A stretch of DNA of 64,000 nt from the NCBI GenBank assembly GCA_039707655.1, contig CM077676.1, positions 380,622,114-380,686,113 of the forward strand, read 5' to 3'. The translations under genes and the position numbers were made by a program. Positions within the stretch are counted from its first letter, which is position 1; the number at the start of each line of letters is the position of its first letter. The stretch is from Elymus sibiricus (taxonomy: Eukaryota; Streptophyta; Magnoliopsida; Poales; Poaceae). Of this stretch, positions 58,803 to 64,000 are shown one piece after another. The notes under the pieces were generated by a model. It searched no databases and was not told where the DNA came from. It saw only the letters and a list, made by a program, of their open reading frames with translations.

Positions 58803-60270
58803 GATGATACACCTTCAGCCACTGAATGGGTCTTGGATAGTGGCTGCATGAATCATATGACTGGAGATAGGAATCTCCACACTGATGCTCCCCTTACTCC
58901 GTCTCATCTGAAGCATATCACATACGTCGATAAAGGAAAAGCAAGGTATTGGGTCTAGGTAAGGTTGCTATCTCAAAGGATCGACACATGGAAAAAGTGA
59001 TGCTTGTCGAGTCCCTAGGATACAACCTCATGTCTGTCTCAATGCTTTGTGATCTTGATATGATTGTCATCTTTGGCAAATATAGATGCATTGTGCTGTT
59101 GAAATCTGACAAATCCAAAGTCTTCAAAGGCTTTAGGAAAGGTGATTTGTATATTGTAGATTTCTCTCTAGGTCCTCAGCCTGCCACGTGTCTACTGGCA
59201 AAATCTTTAGAGTGATGGCTATGGCATCGATGTCTTGGACACGCTGGCATGAGGAATTTGAGCACACTTGTCAAGAAGAAGCACATCATTGGCATCGAAG
59301 GCGTCAAATTCGTCAAAGATCACTTGTGTGGTGCTTGTGAGTCTGGAAAGATGACCAGATCCAAGCATACGGCTAAGACAATCATGACCACTACTCGTCC
59401 CTTTGAATTACTTCATATGGATTTGTTTGGTCCCACGCATTATGCCACACTAACCAATGCATCATCTCTCTACGGATTCGTCATTGTTGATGACTACTCT
59501 CATTACACCTGGGTGCACATCATTTCCTACAAGACAGAAAGTTCAGGATGTCTTCAGACGATTCTCCAATCGGGCCATGACGAATTATGGTCTCATGATC
59601 AAGCACATCAGGAGTGACAATGGCATTGAGTTCAAGAACACAGGCCTCGATGACTATCTTGATGAACTTGGTATCACTCATGAGCTCTCTGCTCCCTACA
59701 CGCCTCAGCAGAATGGAGTCGTGGAGCGCAAGAACAGAACCCTCATCGAGAGGGCGCGTACTATGCTTGATGAATACAAGACACCTCATCATTTCTGGCC
59801 TGAAGCAATTGACACTGCATGTCACATCATCAACCGGGTATATCTTCACAAATTCCTCAAGAAGACCTCATATGAGCTCCTCACTGACAAGAAACCCAAT
59901 GTGAGTTATTTCAAAGTCTTCGGTGCTAAATGTTGGATTAGAGATCCTCATCACAGTTCTAAATTTGCACCGAAAGCACATGAAGGTTTTATGCTTGGTT
60001 ACGGAAAGGACTCGCACACCTACAGAGTCTTCAACTACTTCCACCACAAGGTTGTTGAAACTGTAGATGTGTGGTTCGATGAAACTAACGGCTCGCAAAG
60101 AGAGCACATGCCTCCTGTGCTAGATGAAATGCCTCCTGAGGAATCTATCAAGCTGATGGGCACTGGTGAAATTGTGCCCAGTGAAGAAATAGCTGATGAA
60201 GATGTACTTATCCCACATCATGAAGAAACTGCTAATCCTGAGGAAAATGATGCTGAGGATACTGCACGGC

Positions 60271-60326
<56 letters not shown>

Positions 60327-61089
60327 GGCCCTCGTCCAGCACATCCACGAGTGGTGAATGAAGTGCGGATTGAAAAGATCCTCGACAACATCAATGCACC
60401 TGGTCCCCTCACTCGCTCAAGAGCTTCACATCTAGCTAACTTTTGTGGGCATTACGTGTTTGTCTCTATTTCAGAGCCCACCAAAGTTGATGAAGCATTT
60501 CTTGAACCGGAATGGATTCAAGCGATGCAAGAGGAATTGCATCAATTTCAGCTCAACAACGTGTGGGAGCTTGTCAAGCATCCCGATCCACGCAAGCACA
60601 ACATCATCGGCACCAAATGGATCTACCGCAACAAACAAGACGAAAATGGCCAAGTGGTGAGGAATAAGGCCCGTCTTGTAGCACAAGGCTACACACAGGT
60701 TGAGGGTATTGATTTCGATGAAACATTTGCACCTGTTGCTAGGCTTGAAGCCATTCGTATACTGCTTGCATATGCTAACCATCATGATATCCTCTTATAT
60801 CAAATGGATGTGAAAAGTGCATTCCTCAATGGTAAGCTTGAGGAAGAAGTATATGTTGCTCAACCACCAGGTTTTGAGGACCCAAAGCATCCAGACAAAG
60901 TCTTCAGACTCAACAAGGCTCTCTATGGCCTCAAGCAAGCCCCGAGGGCTTGGTATGACACACTGAAGGAGTTCCTGAAGAAAAAGGGTTTCAAACCCGG
61001 TTCACTTGACCCTACTCTTTTCACAAAATCTTACGATGGTGAACTATTCATATGCCAAATATATGTTGATGATATTATCTTTGGTTGCT
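58803..61089 (+). pseudogene. Pol of the second copia element, truncated at the RT active site
   Basis: Protease (LDSGCMNHMTGD near 58833), GAG-pre-integrase (HRCLGHAGMRNL), integrase core ([31 protein letters not shown]) and reverse transcriptase ([26 protein letters not shown]). Lesions: a frame change near 58945, a TGA at 59213-59215 where copia elements have Trp or Arg before WLWHR, and a frame change near 59540. From 59545 the frame is open to the insertion. A 19-residue glutamine tract lies between integrase and reverse transcriptase. It ends at the YVDD motif because the next element inserts there, so the RT thumb and RNase H are missing from the window. Confidence 0.9.
60270..60326 (+). 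repeat. (CAA)19 microsatellite coding polyglutamine
   Basis: Nineteen uninterrupted CAA triplets in the linker between integrase and reverse transcriptase. The first Sirevirus-type copy has an Asn/Asp/Glu-rich linker here instead. Confidence 0.95.
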
Positions 61090-62725
61090 GATACGTCTCC
61101 AACGTATCTATGATTTATGAAGTATTCATACCATATTTATAACAATTTTATATGGTTTTGGTATGATTTGATTAGAACTAACCCGGACTGACGCTGTTTT
61201 CAGCAAAACTATCGTGGTGTTGTTTTTTGTGCAGAAATAAAAGTTCTCGGAATTGGATGAAACTTTTTGATGATTATTTTTGGACCAAAAGAGACCCCCG
61301 AATCTTTGTGGAAGGACCAGAAGCCTCACAAGGAGCTCACAACGCAACATGGCACGCCCTGGGGGGTCGTGTGCTGTTGCCTTGTGGGGCCCTCGTAGCT
61401 CCTTTTCGCGTGATTCCAACGGTGAAAAATCCTATAAATAGAGAAACCCCCAGAAATAAACCTAGAACTTTGATGCCGCCGTCGCAAGCCTCTGTACCAA
61501 AGAAATACCATCTGGAGCCCTATTCTGGCACCCTGCCGGTGGGGGGAATCATCACCGGAGGCCATCTTCATCATCCCGGCGGTCTCCATGACGAGGAGGG
61601 AGTAGTTCACCCTCGGGGCTGAGGGTATGTACTAGTAGCTATGTGTTTGATCTCTCTCTCTCGTGTTCTTGATTTGGCATGATCTTGATGTACCGCAAGC
61701 TTTGTTAATATAGTTGGATCATATGGTGTTTCTTCCCTCTCTATCTTCTTGTGATGAATTGAGTCTTTCCCTTTGAGGTTTCGTTATTGTCGGATTGAAT
61801 AGTTAAGATTTGAGAACACTTGATGTATGTCTTGCATGTGGATATCCGTGGTGACAATGGGGTATTCTATTGAGTCACTTGATGTATGTTTTGGTAATCA
61901 ACTTGCGGATTCCCGTGACCTTGGGGTAATCTAGGCATATGGGTTGGTACACGTTTTCATCTTCCTTTCTCCGAAAGAAACTTTGGGGTACTCTTTGAAG
62001 TTCTTTGTGTGGATTGAATATTATGAATCTGAAGTTGTTTGATGCATATCGAATAATCAACTCACAGATACTTGTGGTGACATTGGAGTATCTAGGTGAC
62101 ATTAGAGTTGGTTGATGCGTATCATATGGTGTTATTTTAGTACGAACTCTAGGGCTGTTTGTGACACTTAAAGGGATGGCTCAATAGATTTATCGGAAAG
62201 GATAACTTTGAGGTGGTTTCATACCCTACAACAATTTCTTTCCTATGTTCTCCGCTAATAGGAACTTTGGAGTGATTCTTTATCGCACGTTGAGGGATTG
62301 TTATATGATTCAATTATGTTAGCACTGTTGCGAGATTGCACTAGTGAAAGTATGAACCCTAGGCCTTGTTTTCAAGCATTGCAATAGCGTTTGTGCTCCG
62401 TTTTATCACTTGCTACCTTGCTGTTTTTATATTTTCAGATTACAAAAACCTATATCTACTATCCATACTATACTTGTATCACCATCTCTTCGCCGAACTA
62501 GTGCACGTATACAATTTACCATTGTATTGGGTGTGTTGGGGACACAAGAGATTCTTTGTATTTGATTGCAGGATTGTTTGAGAGAGACCATCTTCATCCT
62601 ATGCCTCCCACGGATTGATAAACCTTAGGTCATCCACTTGAGGGAAATTTGCTACTGTCCTACAAAACTCTGCACTTGGAGGCCCAACAATGTCTACAAG
62701 AATAAAAGTTGCATAGTAGACATCA
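61090..62725 (+). repeat. Gypsy 5' LTR D (1636 bp)
   Basis: Runs from TGATACGTCTCCAACGTATC to ...GTAGACATCA, with TATAAATA at 61433-61440. A degenerate primer site follows. It shares the terminal hairpin and general plan with LTR C but has a different 3' half, so it belongs to a related subfamily. Confidence 0.8.
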
Positions 62726-62735
62726 AGCTCTTTTC

Positions 62736-62754
62736 TTGCGCCGTTTCCGGGGAG
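62736..62754 (+). other. Degenerate tRNA-Asp primer site
   Basis: TTGCGCCGTTTCCGGGGAG differs at two positions from the site at 18677. Confidence 0.65.
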
Positions 62755-62849
62755 GTGAGTGCTTGAAGGTATATCTTTAGATCTTGCAATTGAATCTTTT
62801 TGTTTCTTGTTTTACACTAGTTTGGTTCATAAAAGAAAATTACAAAAAA

Positions 62850-63739
62850 ATGGAATTGAGGTTGCCTCGAATGCTTCATCTATACAATGTCTTTCTTGAA
62901 AATGATGGATCGGAAAATTGTGCTAAAGTGTTAGAAGAAGAATTCAATAAAATGTATGGCATAAAATCTTTGAATGATGAGCATGATTGCAATGTTGTTA
63001 GCATGCTTTCTATGAATATCCATGATGCTAATAATATGCAAAGCCATAAGCTTGGGGATGCTATGTTTGATGAAGATGATATTTTTAGTCCCCCAACTTT
63101 TGATGAGCAAATTTATTATGATGATAGCATGCCTCCTATGTATGATGATTATGTTGATGAAAGTGGGTTTGGAAGAGTGTCAACTCTAGGTACTAATGAT
63201 CCTACTATTTTGGAGGGTGTTGAATCTTATTGGAATAATGATGAAAGTGGATTTGGAGAGGTCATGACTTTATTTAATGATGAATCCACTATTTTGGAAG
63301 AGGTTTCAATTGATTATGACAACAAAGTTGCTATCTATGATGATCATTGTGATGACATGTATGCTATAAAGAATAATGATAACTATGAAACTTGTCATCA
63401 TGATTTTAATTTTCAATTGGATTATGCCAATCAAGTATCTCATGATAGTTATTTTGTTGAGTTTGCTCCCACTATTATGAATGAGAAGAAAATTGCTTAT
63501 GTGGAGAGTAGTAAAAATTCTATGTTTGTGTATCATGAAAAGAATGCTTTATGTGATAGCTATATTGTTCAATTCATTCATGATGCTACAGAAAATTATT
63601 ATGAGAGAGGATCATATGCTTGTAGGTGTTGCAATAATATCAAGTTTCCTCTCTATGTGTTAAAAGTTTTGAAGTCATGCTTGTTTTGCCTTCCTATGCT
63701 AGTTAATTCTTGCTCCCATAAGTTATTTGCTCACAAAAT
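62850..63739 (+). CDS. Acidic-protein ORF of the second gypsy element, 3' end interrupted
   Basis: About 296 open codons from MELRLPRMLHLYNVFLEN, then cut by an LTR at 63740; the open frame runs on by chance to 63815. Strongly acidic and Asn-rich. Its motif order parallels the 18906 ORF: FLENDGSENCAKVLEEEFNK, HDCNVV, NANNMQ-like ANNMQSHKLGD, then SGFGRVSTLGTNDPTILE and SGFGEVMTL...STILEE, DSYIVQF and ENYYERGSY. I chose 62850 rather than 62784 because the shared protein starts there after an A-run. No gag, zinc knuckle or enzyme motif. Function is unknown. Confidence 0.6.
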
Positions 63740-64000
63740 TGTTGGGTTCTACGGTAGGGTGCATCGACTGCAAATTAAAATTTTCCTACCCGCAGAACAA
63801 CCAGGAACATGCTAACAGAGATGGATCACAGATCATTACCACTAGACGCGCAGTGTCGTGCAGCGGAAGTAGAGTCGTGGCAGCGCATCACCGGAGTCGT
63901 CTCCTCGTCGATCTCCCATGTACAGCCGATCACCAAGTCCCACGAACAGGTTCGCCGGAGTGGCACAATTGCACCACCTCTAATGGTATCCGCGCGTGCG
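63740..64000 (-). mobile_element. Start of another LTR, probably copia, minus orientation
   Basis: TGTTGGGTTCTACGG begins abruptly inside the acidic ORF. The next bases resemble the reverse-complement ends of Angela-like LTRs in general layout (TTTTCCTAC, then a GC-rich leader). The right end is outside the window, so no duplication can be checked. Confidence 0.5.

Larger units (their letters stand above)
50969..61089 (+). mobile_element. Second Sirevirus-type copia element, 3' part cut off
   Basis: 5' LTR (interrupted), Met primer site, gag, protease, integrase and part of the reverse transcriptase, all on the plus strand. Gag ends in MWVVKKKN and the protease starts LDSGCMNHMTGD, closely paralleling the first element. 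The gypsy LTR at 61090 interrupts it, so the remaining pol and 3' LTR, if present, lie right of the window. Confidence 0.85.

Noticed and set aside
1..64000. CRISPR arrays, tRNA or rRNA genes, bacterial operons
   Set aside because: None seen. Interspersed LTRs, GT-AG introns and plant TATA/G-box motifs mark the window as plant nuclear DNA; the tRNA-like sequences are primer sites only.

Overview
The window is almost entirely nested transposable elements from a large plant genome, most likely a Triticeae grass (wheat, Aegilops, rye or barley). The best clues are a solo LTR ending exactly like the Angela/BARE1/WIS copia family, a Thalos-type Stowaway MITE, Sirevirus-type copia elements, gypsy LTRs beginning TGATACGTCTCC, and an adjacent tRNA-Asp-type primer site. 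The species cannot be fixed from the sequence. No intact host gene is visible; host-derived sequence is limited to a broken aminodeoxychorismate synthase fragment and one weak small-gene candidate. All identifications and identity estimates were made by eye.

Layout. 1-13590: a nearly complete minus-strand Sirevirus-type copia element with gag, pol, an extra ORF downstream of pol and 96-97% identical LTRs; its far left end lies outside the window. 13591-17260: unclassified GC-rich repeat remnant, then part of a large LTR with a minus-strand promoter. 17261-25447: three LTR copies and internal pieces of non-autonomous gypsy elements that encode only an acidic protein. 25448-28885: low-information DNA, a ~1.3 kb foldback element and a small MITE-like unit.

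28886-39718 is the centrepiece: a Mutator-like DNA transposon (MULE) with 285-bp terminal inverted repeats and a perfect 9-bp target duplication. Two genes converge inside it, a seven-exon plant-mobile-domain (PMD/MAIN-like) gene on the plus strand and a MULE transposase on the minus strand. The layout is that of maize MuDR, with the PMD gene where mudrB would be. Arrays of GAAACGCC...GGCGTTTC dyads occupy both TIRs and recur between the genes' 3' ends. The transposase is split by an Angela-type solo LTR; removing the LTR plus one 5-bp duplication restores its frame exactly.

39719-41400: minisatellite-like repeats and a small minus-strand ORF with a promoter-like upstream. 41868-50387: the ADCS gene fragment, split by a 7.65 kb Tat-type gypsy element (42524-50174) that carries an antisense, spliced Transposase_28-type gene. 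50432-50589: Thalos MITE. 50969-61089: a second Sirevirus-type copia element whose LTR holds a 4.4 kb solo LTR and whose pol is cut at the reverse transcriptase YVDD motif by the next insertion. 61090-63739: a second acidic-ORF gypsy element, itself interrupted at 63740 by the start of another LTR.

All large coding regions carry nonsense or frameshift lesions, several of them CGA-to-TGA or TGG-to-TAG/TGA changes as expected from methylcytosine deamination. The nesting order gives relative ages: the ADCS fragment is older than the Tat element, and the MULE is older than the Angela-type LTR. Copia element 2 is older than both its 4.4 kb solo LTR and the gypsy element at 61090.
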